A DNA stretch of 64,000 nucleotides, from positions 44,516,333 through 44,580,332 of the forward strand of contig OY282560.1 in NCBI GenBank assembly GCA_958295665.1, given 5' to 3'. Below are positions 50,221-61,310 of this stretch, piece by piece. A model generated the notes under the pieces. The model was not told the origin of the DNA, searched no databases, and worked only from the letters and a program-made list of their open reading frames with translations. Each line of letters opens with the position of its first letter. Position 1 is the stretch's first letter. The position numbers were made by a program, and so were the translations under genes. This DNA is from Tipula vernalis (lineage: Eukaryota > Arthropoda > Insecta > Diptera > Tipulidae).

Positions 50221-50770
50221 AAAATTTCAAAATTGAAAGTAATTTTGTTGAAATATTTTGTGAAACTAAGGAGATCATGACTTTTGTTTGGTTTGACTAT
50301 TGTAAGTGTCAAACTGCCAAGCTATAATTATAATATTTTTCTTGCGAACAAAATGTTTGAATCAGAAGATTTATCAAATTTACCTCCGGATGTGGTTCAA
50401 ACAGCAAAGGAAATTGTATTAAACCTATTGCCATCAAAATCACGTAAGATTTACGCATATAACCGATTTTTGAAGTGGTGTACTGAAAAAAATGTGCAAT
50501 CTGGATTATATTCAGAAAGCGTTCTATTGGCATACTTTGCCAATTTGTCTACGAAGATGAAAAGTTCGACTCTTTGGGAGCAAAATTTAAAAACAAGTCG
50601 ATTTGTGCTTTATCGAGAACCCTCGAAATTCATTGCGTACACTAATTATAAGTACAAAATAGAAGGCCTTTAAAATTTCAAGATTGAACATTTTATTGAA
50701 ATATTTTGTATAGTTAAGGAGGCCTTGACTTTTTTTTTTGTTTGTGTATCTTACCAAGTTATGACGTCTC
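50221..50770. repeat. Direct repeat pair flanking the Crypton fragment
   Basis: AAAATTTCAAAATTGAA...TTGAAATATTTTGTG...TGACTTTTGTTTG at about 50221-50300 recurs diverged at about 50671-50750, with a shared CCAAG box just after each. Offset about 450 bp. It may be a tandem duplication that includes the recombinase fragment. Confidence 0.55.
50353..50673 (+). pseudogene. Crypton-type tyrosine recombinase N-terminal fragment
   Basis: The frame starts MFESEDLSNLPPDVVQTA at 50353, then LLPSKSRKIYAYNRFLKWC, a Ser-rich turn, and SVLLAYFANLSTKMKSSTLW. This is the SAM-like, core-binding N-terminal domain found in insect Crypton-like tyrosine recombinases. After STLWEQ the expected Y-S-M-L-K motif is lost and the frame ends at 50673, so the catalytic domain (R...H-x-x-R...Y) is absent. 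A host recombinase-derived gene fragment is the alternative. Confidence 0.55.
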
Positions 50771-52104
50771 ATTTACTTTTAATATTGAAAATAGTGTTAA
50801 AAGAGCATTTACACCTAGGATTAAAAGTTCAGCCTAGCAACACTTACATTTTTTTTAATCGTAACAAAAAGGCCAACTTTAATGCCCAATAATAGTATTA
50901 AAACAAGCTACTTTTAAGACGTTTGGAGAAAAACGACATTTATCAAGCTGAAGACGTATTTAACTACATTCAAAATTGCAGAAAAAAAAAGAAATCAAAC
51001 AACATTCACCAATTTTAGAGTTACACGAGCTATACAGGGTTAACGGAAGGTTGATATAGGCAATCATTGTCTACAATGTTCAACATCCAATAATCTTAGA
51101 CCCACATTACTCAACAACATTTTAAAGCAGCGGTTTTTATCATCGGCAACAGGATACTAATTCGGTCAACGTTCCAACGTTCCATTCGACGTAGAAAGGC
51201 AAAGCCATTAATACAGCAAATTGGTCTAATTTTAAATGATGTCATTTAGAAAATTTTTACCACTTAACATCGCTTTGAAAAGACTAGACATTGCAATTTC
51301 TTAGCCATTGGTACATTTCTGCACTTATTGAGTTCAAAAGCAGTAAGAGTTGCATCATTATGTGTATTTCCAGTTTTATTCATCCCAAACCTATTCAGTC
51401 CAGCGACAAAAATGTTTAATTGTCTTTATTTTAATATAATTAACAATTCGCAGTAACTTTAACCGTCATGTGGTAAAAATACTATTAACTTATAATTATC
51501 ACCTTTTAAATACACGATTTGTAAATCATGTGAACTTTCAAATTATTCAACCATAAAGGATTTAAAGTTGATGTGCTATTTTGGATAATTAATAGTTATC
51601 ATTGTTTGCTGTAATGATTGTAATCTTTAAAATGGTTTAAATGGTTCATAATTAGTCTTTGGATAATTTTGTATGATATTACTTTTTACATTTTATAGGG
51701 GGAATAAATTTATGTCAATATACTGTACCTAATATTCAATTCAGGAGAAAGGGAAGCTTTGAAATGAATTTCTTAAAAATCAATTGTTGGCTTACTCCTT
51801 TCCAATCATCTAAACAAAGATAATTAACGTGTTTTAAACTGTTTACATACAAGATCGGTAATTTGTTACAATGCATAATTAATTACACGACGAGTCCGGA
51901 AAATTATTTTCTATAAAATTTATAATAATACATATAATATTTGCAATATACGTTCAACGGAAATTGAAACGTAACGTAAAATATTTATAATACAAGACCG
52001 AAAAATGTAATTTCTAGGACAATTAAGGCCAATTTCGCCGAGATCGCTAAATTTACTAGCGGCAATGCAAAATGTGAAAGCCATATTTTGGCTACGCACA
52101 AGCG
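50771..52104. other. Non-coding interval
   Basis: No gene or element could be supported. Several retroelement-like stretches may lie at the end (52020-52104) as the decayed upstream part of the errantivirus-type gag, but no motif confirms it. Confidence 0.5.
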
Positions 52105-52460
52105 GCAAAGCCGAACTGTATGGAGAAAGCGTATGCATTCCTATGTAAATTTAGCAGTAATGAATTAATATCTAATAATTCAAAGAAAACAAACCATACA
52201 AACGCTATCCCACAAAGAACAAACCCGTTCAATGATAATCAACCGAAATTTAAAACGGTTCAACAAAAAAATAGAGTGTTTAACCAATTAAACAATAGAA
52301 AACCAAGTTATTCGGTTCGGGAACTCCAAGTACTCCTATGGACATAGACGTATCGATAAGATCGAGCAACATGTATAATAAAATGTTGGTTAATAATAAC
52401 GAAATTACCGATGATACTAAAGGGTATCCACCACAACCTACGACTTCTGACTGTTATTAA
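52105..52460 (+). pseudogene. gag C-terminal relic, gypsy element 3
   Basis: Starts MEKAYAFLCKFSSNELIS and continues Asn/Gln/Pro-rich (NPFNDNQPKF), like the C-terminal tail of 17.6/297-type Gag proteins, which lack zinc knuckles. MDIDVSIRSSNMYNK-type text follows in a shifted frame near 52338. The upstream capsid part is not recognisable. Confidence 0.6.
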
Positions 52461-52479
52461 GAAGCCGCAGATCCTGACA

Positions 52480-52683
52480 CGGGAAATTTTCAGGAAAGCC
52501 TGGACTCAGATACGAAAATTAAATTTTCTTCCATACTTGAAGTGTTACAGTCATCAACTAAAACGTATAGTAACACTTCTTATTGATACTGGCGCGAACC
52601 AAAACTTAATCAAGCCAGGTATTATAGCCGAAGAATTTCTTTGCAATAAATGTATTAGGATTACCAAACTTATTACGAAATGA
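52480..52683 (+). pseudogene. Aspartic protease relic, gypsy element 3
   Basis: Frame with LPYLKCYSH and the active site LLIDTGANQNLIKPG near 52570-52620; here the D-T-G triad is intact, unlike the proteases of the two other gypsy elements. The frame ends at 52683 in a stop soon after the flap region. Confidence 0.7.
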
Positions 52684-53385
52684 ACTTTCATAATTCTTTG
52701 ATGAAATTCTGGGATCAGAATACATGGCCAGAACTAATACCAAAATCGATTATAAGTCTAATTCAATTTTATTAAATAATCGGACGTACAAGTTTGACCA
52801 ATATTACGCCGAAAGAAATTTTTATAATCATATTGTAACCATGAAAATTACCGAAAATGGCGACTGGTTAGTATCAGATTTTGAACAGTTAAACAAAGAA
52901 TAGCAGTACAACCAAAATTGTATAAAGCCAACAATTTTAGAACTACGGTAAAGGTAGTCACAGATAATCCTGTTCCACCAGGGAAACTCTCAAAAATAAA
53001 ATTGAAAGTCAATAACTTCGAAACAATTAATCCAGTCTCAATATCAAAAAACGAAAGTATCAATAAGGAAACCATTAAAGATCTAATCAGAACGGAACAC
53101 TTGAGTGAGAACGAAAAAAATTAACTAGTCGAAACCATCTTCTAAAACCAAAAAGTATTGTTGAGGCAAGGCGAAAAATTGTCTTCGACAACGATTGTTG
53201 AACACAAGATTAAAACAAAAGATGACAATCCTGTATACACTAAAACATAAAGATACAATCATCATTATAAAAAAGATGTACAGATACATGAAATGTTAAG
53301 TAGTATGGAATAGTCCCAAAAAAACTTGACGCGTCGGGAAAACGTAAAATCCGAGTAGTAATCAACTGCATGAAACTAAACGAAA

Positions 53386-54405
53386 AATGGAGGTGTGGCC
53401 AACACACGACTTTCTTTTACGAACAGAGAATTTTGAATTTTTTTTTTTTTAAATTTTTTATTTTTATTTGTTTTTAATTTTTGGAAACATTTTGTATTAA
53501 TTAGTATTTTGTAAACCTTATACTTTTTAAGATATTTGCAAAACAAATTTTCTGGACCAAGGGAGTGGCCACTTCCGGTTAGCCGATTTGGAGTAAAATT
53601 CACTTGGACCTCCCAATTTATCAAAAAAGCTTAAATTGGAAGTTTCAGTTCGATTAATTAAACCATATGGGCCGTAGAGAGGACACAGACAGACTGACAG
53701 ACTAACAGACTGACAGACTGACAGACTGACAGACTGACAGACTGACAGACTGACAGACTGACAGACTGACAGACTGACAGACTGACAGACTGACAGACTG
53801 ACAGACTGACAGACTGACAGACTGACAGACTGACAGACTGACAGACTGACAGACTGACAGACTGACAGACTGACAGACTGACAGACTGACAGACTGACAG
53901 ACTGACAGACTGACAGACTGACAGACTGACAGACTGACAGACTGACAGACTGACAGACTGACAGACTGACAGACTGACAGACTGACAGACTGACAGACTG
54001 ACAGACTGACAGACTGACAGACTGACAGACTGACAGACTGACAGACTGACAGACTGACAGACTGACAGACTGACAGACTGACAGACTGACAGACTGACAG
54101 ACTGACAGACTGACAGACTGACAGACTGACAGACTGACAGACTGACAGACTGACAGACTGACAGACTGACAGACTGACAGACTGACAGACTGACAGACTG
54201 ACAGACTGACAGACTGACAGACTGACAGACTGACAGACTGACAGACTGACAGACTGACAGACTGACAGACTGACAGACTGACAGACAGACACCATTTTGA
54301 AACCCACTTTTTCGGACTCAGGGGACCTCAAAACAAATAAATCTCTAAAAATCTCAACGTCCAAAATTTTCATGATTACTATACTTTATTTTACTAGAGT
54401 AAAAG
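53386..54405. mobile_element. DNA element carrying an 8-bp minisatellite, inserted in RT
   Basis: About 1.02 kb interrupts the RT gene. Near the left end CGACTTTCTTTTAC (53402-53420 region) and near the right end GTAAAAGAAAGTAAAAA form inverted ends of about 12 bp (ACTTTCTTTTAC). AAAAA is present at both junctions, but the site is A-rich, so the duplication length is unclear. The part 53550-53700 matches the repeat at 38015-38175 in reverse complement. No transposase. Confidence 0.6.
53690..54292. repeat. (ACAGACTG)n minisatellite, ~75 units
   Basis: About 600 bp of an almost perfect 8-bp unit; the only variants seen are at the edges (ACAGACTA at 53700-53707, ACAGACAG near 54285). The Ser-Val-Cys-Gln repeat frame across it on the minus strand is an artefact. 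Confidence 0.95.
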
Positions 54406-55539
54406 AAAGTAAAAACAGTAAACGATAAATTACCGATACCACAAATCGAAGAGATATTGGATAACTTAGCAAAGTCAGTTTATTTCTTAATAAAGAATAG
54501 GATCCACAATCTCAAGAGAAAACTACTTTCTCAACACATTACGAGTTCTCTCGAATGCCTTTCGGTCTAAAAAATGGACCCGCCACATTTCAAAGGGCAA
54601 TGAACAATGTCCTACACGTACTGATAGATAGCATCTGCTACGTTTATCTAGACGACATGAATTTAATTTAAAAATTCAGTTAGACAGGTGCGATTCACTG
54701 ACAAGGGAAACGGAGTTCCTTGTACATCTCATCACCCAATATGGAGTAAAAAAGCCAAATCCGGACAAAATCAAACAGGTATTAGATTGGACACTGCCAA
54801 AAACTCCAAAATAAATCAAATAATTTATGGGAATGTCAGGTTACTACAGAAGGTTTATCAAGGATTATTCAAAAATAGCCAAACACATGACGCAATACCT
54901 AAAAAAGGGCATCCCCATCAACATCACAGATCCGGATTACTTGAAATCATTTAAAACACTCAAAAGCATCATTGCAACGGATCAAATTCTCGCGTACCCC
55001 AATTTTTCCCAACAATTTTTATTAACTACGGACGCATCAGATTTTACTCTAGGTGCAGTCCTATCACAAATTCAAGGTGGTGTCGAAAGACCCATTGCCT
55101 TTGCTTCTAGAACACTAAATTCAACGGAATCGAGATATGCCACTAACGAGAAAGAGGCGATAGCCATCATTTGGGTGGTGAAAAATTACCAACCATACCT
55201 TTACGGTAACAATTTCACCCTGGTCACTGACCATAAACCTCTGACCTTCATTAAATCATCAGAAGAAAATTCCAAGATCCTACGATGGAGGGTCGAACTT
55301 GAAAATTACGATTATGACGTAATTTACAAAGAAGACAAAACCATTGTTGTAGCAGATGCACTTAGCAGAATGCCGACAAGTATGACAAAAGAAATAAATA
55401 CAAACGAGGTTACAGATAGGAACACTGCACGGGAGTCTGTTAAAATTTCAATAAACCCAACATAATCCTCAGACGACATCGAAACAATCCACTCTGCAAA
55501 TACATCGGACAACTATTTCATCCATTTCTCCGATAGACC

Positions 55540-56095
55540 GATCAACTTTAGAAGGATCATTATTACAAAAAAATCATTTGTGGAAAATGATATTACGAAC
55601 TTCCTAAAGAAGCATCATAATGGTAAACAAACGGGAATAATGGCACCCGAAAACCTATACAATAAAATCCAAAATTCGTTCAAACAACACTTCTGTCAAA
55701 ACCGCCACTTTGTGTTCATCACAAAGATATAGCGGAAGACGTTACAAATGAGAACAGACAGAACGACATAATAATTAAAGAACATCAAAAAGCACACAGA
55801 GGCCCTAACGAAGTGGAGAATCAATTAAGGCGAGCTTTTTTCTCCCCATGAATGCGAAACAAGATTAGAACCCATATTAATGCATGTAACATTTGTAACA
55901 AGCATAAATACGACAGCAAGCCTTACAACATCAAGATATCCCCACGGCCAATCACAAAGAAGCCGTTAGAGAGGTTACATAATTGATATTTTCAATATAA
56001 ATAAAAGTATTATAATTTTTTATCAATAATCGATTCATTTTCTAAACATCTACAAATGATGCCTACAAATGGTTAGCAGGCATCCCAGACGCAAT
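55540..56095 (+). pseudogene. Integrase N-terminal relic, gypsy element 3
   Basis: The zinc-binding domain is recognisable: the His pair in EHQKAHRGPNE (near 55783-55815) and the Cys pair in NACNICNKHKYD (near 55882-55915). A remnant of the first core segment, LSIIDSFSKHLQ, lies near 56020-56055. The rest of the catalytic core, with the second Asp and the Glu, is absent; env-like sequence begins directly after. Confidence 0.7.
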
Positions 56096-56497
56096 AGATT
56101 TGCGGATGCTGGAAAGCAAAATGAACGAACTAACAGTCGAAAATAATCAGCAAATCCAAATAAACAACCGAATTGATGAAAGAATAAAGTTGATCACGGA
56201 CACACTAAATAAAGCCGTGACGTATACCAATACAGCTAACAAAATAATACTCAGCGAGGTAGAAATGATGACAACCATCATCAACATAAATACCATAAAT
56301 AAAGTACTAGAAGATATCCAGTAGATCTCACTAAAAGAAATAATGGCAATAAGAGATCTAATTGTTATATTTCGCACTGTATTTGGATCATATTGTATTG
56401 TATAATTATTGTTGTTCATAGTAGAGTAACAACCGGTATTCAGCTACCTATTTACTGTTATCAATGTTAACATTTTGTATTAATAAAGCGAGGAATT
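56080..56497 (+). pseudogene. env-like relic, 5' part, gypsy element 3
   Basis: The frame 56100-56324 (74 residues) has a coiled-coil pattern with Asn-rich text like the region after the fusion peptide in errantivirus envelope proteins. After it the sequence is more decayed, and at 56489-56497 it carries one copy of the LINE target duplication. Errantivirus Env resembles baculovirus F proteins and acts in membrane fusion; this copy is truncated at its start, broken by the LINE and not functional. Confidence 0.6.
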
Positions 56498-56697
56498 TTT
56501 TTTTTTTTTTTCCTTTTATTTAATATTACAACTGATTTACAAATCATTTAGTAATTTATCTTTCTTAAATGAAGATTCACATTTGACGGGCAGTAGCCCA
56601 ATGGTTACTCCCGTTTGAATTTACATAGTAATTATTTTGCTCTATCCTAATTAAATACAACTGCCCAATTCCAAAGGTTTCTGCCTTTGAAGTCTTC

Positions 56698-59308
56698 TTA
56701 CTGTATTGGTGGTATCCAACAAACTTCGTATGTCTGAATGTGCCGCTGAATGTGTTTCTTCGCATGATTTTGTATTTCTTCACTTACATATTCCATGTTT
56801 AAGTCCCTATGGAGGTTATCATTTCTAATGTACCATGGTGCGTTTACAATGCCACGCAGCACTTTGTTTTGAAAACATTGAATCATTTGTACATTTGTCT
56901 TCTTGGTACAACCCCAAAGTTGAATACCGTAGGTCCATATTGGTTTAAGTATTTGCTGATATAATAGCAATTTGTTATGTATTGTAAGCTCAGAGTTTCT
57001 ACCTAATAGCCAATACATTTTCCTATATTTAATGTTCAATTCTTCTTTTTTCTTTTTAGCATGCTTTTCCATCTAAGCTTGCAATCGAGAGTCATGCCGA
57101 GGTATTTGGCTGTATTTGCATTTGGAACCGGCCTTGAATTAAGTTTCACTGGAATCCAGTTAACTTTCTGGTTCGTGAAGTTTACGTGAACCGACTTTGC
57201 TTCGTTTAGGCTAATGCGCCATTTCTTTGTCCAACTACTCACTGTGTCGGTTGCTTTTTGAAGTTTGGTCGTTGCTTCTGATATACACTTTCCAGTCGCC
57301 AGAATAGCTGTATCGTCTGCAAATGTTGCTATGGTGGCACCTTCTGTATTTGGCATATCTCTGGTGTACAGGATGTACAATATAGGACCCAGTACGCTAC
57401 CCTGTGGTATGCCTGCTGATATTCTCTTTAGTTCAGAGTACTCTTGGTTATATTTTACACGGAAATGTCGGTCTGCGATATAAGATTTAAGAATTTGATA
57501 GAATTGCTTAGGTAGATCTCGATGCAATTTAAATTCAAGTCCTTGGTGCCAAACTTTGTCGAAAGCTTGTGCTACATCTAAGAAGATGCTGGAGCATATC
57601 TTCTTATTCTCAAGTGAGTCTTCGATTATATCCGTTATTCTGTGAACTTGTTCTATCGTAGAGTGATTTTCTCTAAATCCAAATTGGTGTGGTGGAATCA
57701 AATTTCTCTCTTCTATTATTGGCTTGAGTCTCTTGAGCAGTAATTTTTCAAATAATTTTGAAATTACAGGAAGTAGTGAAATCGGTCTGTATGACTTTTT
57801 ATCGTTCGCTGGTTTGCCTGGTTTGGGGATCATAATTACTTCAGCAACCTTCCATTGCCGTGGGACATATTTTAGTCTGAAGACAGCATTGATAATTTGA
57901 ACCAATTTTCGTAGTCCCTTCTCGGGAATGGCTTTTACGACTTGTCCAGTAATTAAATCATATCCTGGAGCTTTTTTTGCGTTCAAATTACACTTGATCT
58001 CATTTTTTAATTCCTGTAATGTTACACATCGAATATTATATTCATCAATTTTGCTAATTGTTATTATGTTTTCATCTGCTGTTTGCCTAGGTAGCGGTTG
58101 AAAGGTGTCTTCCAAGTGAGCTGCAAATAAAATAGCTTTTTGCTTGTCACTTTTGGCCCAGGTTCCTTCCCCATTTTTAATAGGTGGCACATGCATTTTA
58201 GTTCTTTTTAATCCCTTTGTTGCTTTCCAAAGAGAGTAATCAGTATCTTTATGTTCGGTGAGACCATTTAAGTACTTGTTGATAGTTTCATTCTTAATTT
58301 CGTTGTTTTAGTTTATTGCATAGAAAATTGAGGATTTTTTTGTTTTCCGGGGCGCGTGTCCTTTGCCAGGTTTTTCTTGCCTTCCGTTTCTCTCTAACTA
58401 ACTCCCTGACCTCAATAGGATAATTTTTATTCCTACGGGATTCGGTGTGACTAGCAGGAGAACTTTCCCATGCTGCTTGTTGAATAGTACTGTTAAATAC
58501 CTCTAGTTCGTCTTCCAACTGTACCGGTGTTTTAATCGGCACTCGTAGATTTATTTGCATTTCAATTAGTTTTTGGAATAGGTCCCAGTTAGTTCTTTTA
58601 TTTGTTAATTTAGGCAGGTTATCCTTATTAATTATCATTGTGCTGAGTGTCATGATAACAGGTGTATGATCGGAATATATCCCTTCGCTGTTTTCGATGT
58701 ACATGTAATCCTCGAAGATCCCTTTCGTTACATAAAAGTCAATGAGATCTGGTATTTTATTTATATTAGCAGTCCAGTATGTTGGTTTACCTCCAGAGTG
58801 GAACTCGCAGTTATTTCCTCTTCCGGCTTCGAATAGCTCTTTTCCTTTATGGGTTGTAAGTCTTGATCCCCAATAGGTGTTTTTTTGCATTAAAGTCACC
58901 ACCAATAATAAAATTGGATCCTAGTGATCAAAAGAGTCTATTATAATCTTCTTTGTTTAGATTACAGCGTGGAGGGCAGTAGATAGAGGAAATACTGTAT
59001 TCATTATTATTGTTAGTTTCAACTTTTATGGTTTTAACTTGCATACTTTCCTCTTCTATACTAGGTTCTTCATAGTGTTTGAGATTCTTTTTCACTATTA
59101 CTGTTGATCCTCCTCTGGGTTTTCCTCCTGGGTGAATAGCATGGTAACATTCATAATAACGTATTTTAATAAATGATGTTTTTGTCAAATGGCTCTCCGA
59201 TATAAGGCAGATATCTATTTTTTCTAAATTTAGAAAAATTTCTAGCTCTGGAACATGTTGCGCTAATCCGTTCGCGTTCCAGGTGACAATTCTTAGTGAT
59301 CTGCTCAT
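56698..59308 (-). pseudogene. Jockey LINE ORF2 (endonuclease-RT)
   Basis: Starts MSRSLRIVTWNANGLAQHV at 59308, the endonuclease N-terminus with conserved W-N-A-N-G and then LISESHLT. A frameshift near 58928-58905 follows; endonuclease continues to YSDHTPVIM (near 58660). Another break at about 58294-58196 precedes a 386-residue open frame (58196-57036) with the RT motifs SYRPISLLPVISKLFEKLL, FLDVAQAFDKVWHQGL, AGIPQGSVLGP and FADDTAI, all intact. The C-terminal domain (56698-57072) has LKPIWTYGIQLWGC and RGIVNAPWYIRN. Nearly full length, three frame breaks. Confidence 0.9.
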
Positions 59309-59309
59309 T

Positions 59310-60160
59310 TTAGTATATGAGGGCTGTTGCCTCGTTCAAGGTTTGATGCATATCTAGACGCTTATATAAAGCTTCTAGACCACGTTCTTGCTTTGCTAGC
59401 CTTATATTTATGGCTTCTATGCTTCGACAAATCCTTTCAAGGGGATTATCATTCGTAGCATTAGATGATTGCTGTACAATTTGTGAATAACTTTTCCGCT
59501 CTGTACCAATACCTGGTGGTTTTGGCTCCGCTTGGGTTTTAGTTGGTTTCTCTTCTCTGGTAACCCTAGGGTTTTGAGGAAACTGATGCGTTTTGTTTCT
59601 TAGTCTTTGAAGTTCTTTGGCTACTTCACAGCCTCTATAATTTGCAGGATGATGCCCTTTACAGTTTATACATTTTGCAGGGGTGTTTCTACTTTCTGTA
59701 CACTCTTTCGCGTTGTGTTTTCCAGCACATTTTACGCATCTTGGCTCCCGTCTGCAATATTTTTGCGTGTGATTGAAACCTTGGCATTTTTTGCATTGAG
59801 GTATTAGCCTCGTGTTTTTCTTAAGCGGTTCTATTTTAACCCTCATGTTGAGAATTGCTTTGATGTTGAAGATGTTTTCAACTTTCTCCTTTTTGTTAAA
59901 CGTAAGCATGAAGAGTGGAAGCCCCCTTTTTTTTGACTTGATTGTTCTCACCTCTCTCTCGTTTTAGGATGTTTACTGCATCTTCTATTTGCAGATCTCT
60001 TGCCTTTAGGTCCTCAATTATGTCCTCCTTCATACACGTTGGATGAAGGCCTCTGGCCATAACCTTAATTGCGCGTTCGTTTTTATCTTCGTATGTGAAC
60101 CATTCTTTACCTTCCGCATTGAGCTTTGTTGCTAGAGCTCTATATGTGTCGGAATCTGGT
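59310..60160 (-). pseudogene. Jockey LINE ORF1 (gag-like), 5'-truncated
   Basis: Begins inside the PRE_C2HC-type domain: text WFTYEDKNERAIKVMARGLH and TCMKEDIIEDLKARDLQIE at about 60100-59980. After one frameshift near 59950 it runs as 213 residues with three Cys/His knuckles: CKKCQGFNHTQKYC, CVKCAGKHNAKEC and CINCKGHHPANYRGC. These are the marks of Jockey-clade ORF1, an RNA-binding nucleocapsid-like protein. The start codon and N-terminus are missing. It ends in a helix (AKQERGLEALYKRLD) and stops at 59310. Confidence 0.85.
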
Positions 60161-60985
60161 GCGAGGAATGCTCTCTCTTATTTTTATTGCTGAACGATCA
60201 ACATCTATACTTGCTGAACCCGATACATATTGGAATACACCACTAATGACAAGCGAAGGAGTAACTATAAAACTACCGGAAGAAGCACTTCAATACATAA
60301 TACCAAAAATAGCCGTAAATGAAGAAACCCTTCTTTTTATTCTGGAAATACCGAAACTAGAAGATGTAATGTCAGCATCAATAATGATCATACCACTCAC
60401 AGTCAACGAGACGATCATAAAAGAATACCCTTAACATATCATAAAAACGAAACAAGATTTATTCACAACAGTAAATCCTAAAAGTTTTGTACAAAAATAT
60501 TCAGAAATAAAAGAATTAGACGATCAATGCATTAAACCATTGATAATGGGTACTAAAAGCACATGCAACGTAACAACAAAATCAGATACAACAGTACACA
60601 ATATCTCAGAAGACAAACTGCTGATAGATAATGCTAAAGATGAAATAATCTCATCAGATTGTGGGCCAAATAATCGAACACTAACAGGCAACTTCCTTCT
60701 AACCTTTTTGGAATTGCACTGTAATAATCCAAAATAAAAAGTTTCAATCTCTCGAAATCAAAATTCGCTTTTGATTGCCGAGGAGATTCAAGGCGCACTA
60801 CATAATCTAGAAATAACACGGAAATTCATCAAAGCTGTCGATATAGATCTAATAGAGTAGCAAAACATACAAAATGGAAAACAAATAATACTTATGAACT
60901 TGCAACAAGAGAATCATAAATTTTGGATATGGTCCTTGTCAGGCGGTGTATCTATACCAACACTGGGCTTAATAGCACCTGTGTC
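60161..60985 (+). pseudogene. env-like relic, 3' part, gypsy element 3
   Basis: Resumes after the LINE at the second GCGAGGAAT. Blocks typical of errantivirus envelope ectodomains are visible, such as LPEEALQYIIPKIA (near 60285), MGTKSTCNV (60546) and SSDCGPNNRTLTGNF (near 60652). Stops at 60432 and 60735 and a frame change break it. Near 60925-60985 a hydrophobic stretch (SLSGGVSIPTLGLIAPV) looks like the transmembrane segment. The relic then ends. Confidence 0.65.
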
Positions 60986-61129
60986 TATATATCAATTTCA
61001 ATCAACGTTCCCCAAAAGCAGTAGACAATAAACCAAATCAGCAAATGTTTTACCTTTGGATTTGGTTGGTAATTTAACGGTGTCCGTTGAAATCGCGGTT
61101 CCCAAATTCCAATTCCTAAATCCAATATG

Positions 61130-61310
61130 AGTTGAAAATTGTATTGCCGGATGTGTAGCAAAATCTCGTGTCCAAAGAATGTGCGTGGTCCAAAATAGTA
61201 TTGCGGTATCTTCTCGTTTCCAATTTATTAATGCAGGGTCAAAATATAATATTAGCGGTATATTATCGTGTCCAAGGTAATTTCGGGTAAGTAGGTAAAT
61301 AAGTTCAATA
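61130..61310. repeat. Short degenerate tandem repeat, ~50-57-bp units
   Basis: TATTGCGGTATCTTCTCGTT-type units at about 61142, 61199 and 61248 each end in CGTGTCCAA-type text (TCGTGTCCAAAG, TCGTTTCCAAT, TCGTGTCCAAGG). Partial units flank them. It directly follows the env relic; whether it belongs to the element is unknown. Confidence 0.55.

Larger units (their letters stand above)
53300..55465 (+). pseudogene. Reverse transcriptase-RNase H, gypsy element 3
   Basis: RT starts with PKKLDASGKRKIRVVI (53318-53365) and KLNEK, where a DNA element interrupts it; it resumes with TVNDKLPIPQIEEIL at about 54413. In pieces follow [15 protein letters not shown] (near 54550) and the active site CYVYLDDM (near 54640), which is intact. 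The thumb and connection domain (MGMSGYYRRFIKDYS) and RNase H (LLTTDASDFTLGAVL, TDHKPLTF, VADALSRMP) form one open frame at 54827-55465. Upstream of 54827 stops and shifts abound. Confidence 0.85.
56498..60160 (-). mobile_element. Jockey-clade LINE, 5'-truncated, with 9-bp target duplication
   Basis: GCGAGGAAT stands at 56489-56497 and again at 60161-60169, on the two sides of the LINE. The poly(A) tail appears as plus-strand T at 56498-56511. In sense: truncated ORF1 (60160-59310) and ORF2 (59308-56698), with the stop of ORF1 one base before the start of ORF2 (TAAAATG). The 5' truncation inside ORF1 is typical of incomplete reverse transcription. It is the best-preserved mobile element of the window. 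Confidence 0.9.
52105..60985 (+). mobile_element. Errantivirus-type (17.6/297-like) gypsy element 3, nested-insertion host
   Basis: Plus-strand gag tail, protease, RT, RNase H, integrase start and env-like sequence in errantivirus order. Two later insertions split it: a minisatellite-bearing DNA element in RT (about 53386-54405) and a Jockey LINE in env (56498-60160). The integrase core is largely deleted at about 56095. LTRs were not found. Many stop codons and frame changes mark it as an old, dead copy. Confidence 0.8.

Noticed and set aside
53690..54292. CRISPR-like array
   Set aside because: Units are 8 bp and contiguous with no spacers, and the genome is eukaryotic.
53702..54373. 223-residue minus-strand frame of Ser-Val-Cys-Gln repeats
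   Set aside because: The 8-bp repeat has no stop in this frame; it is a consequence of the minisatellite.
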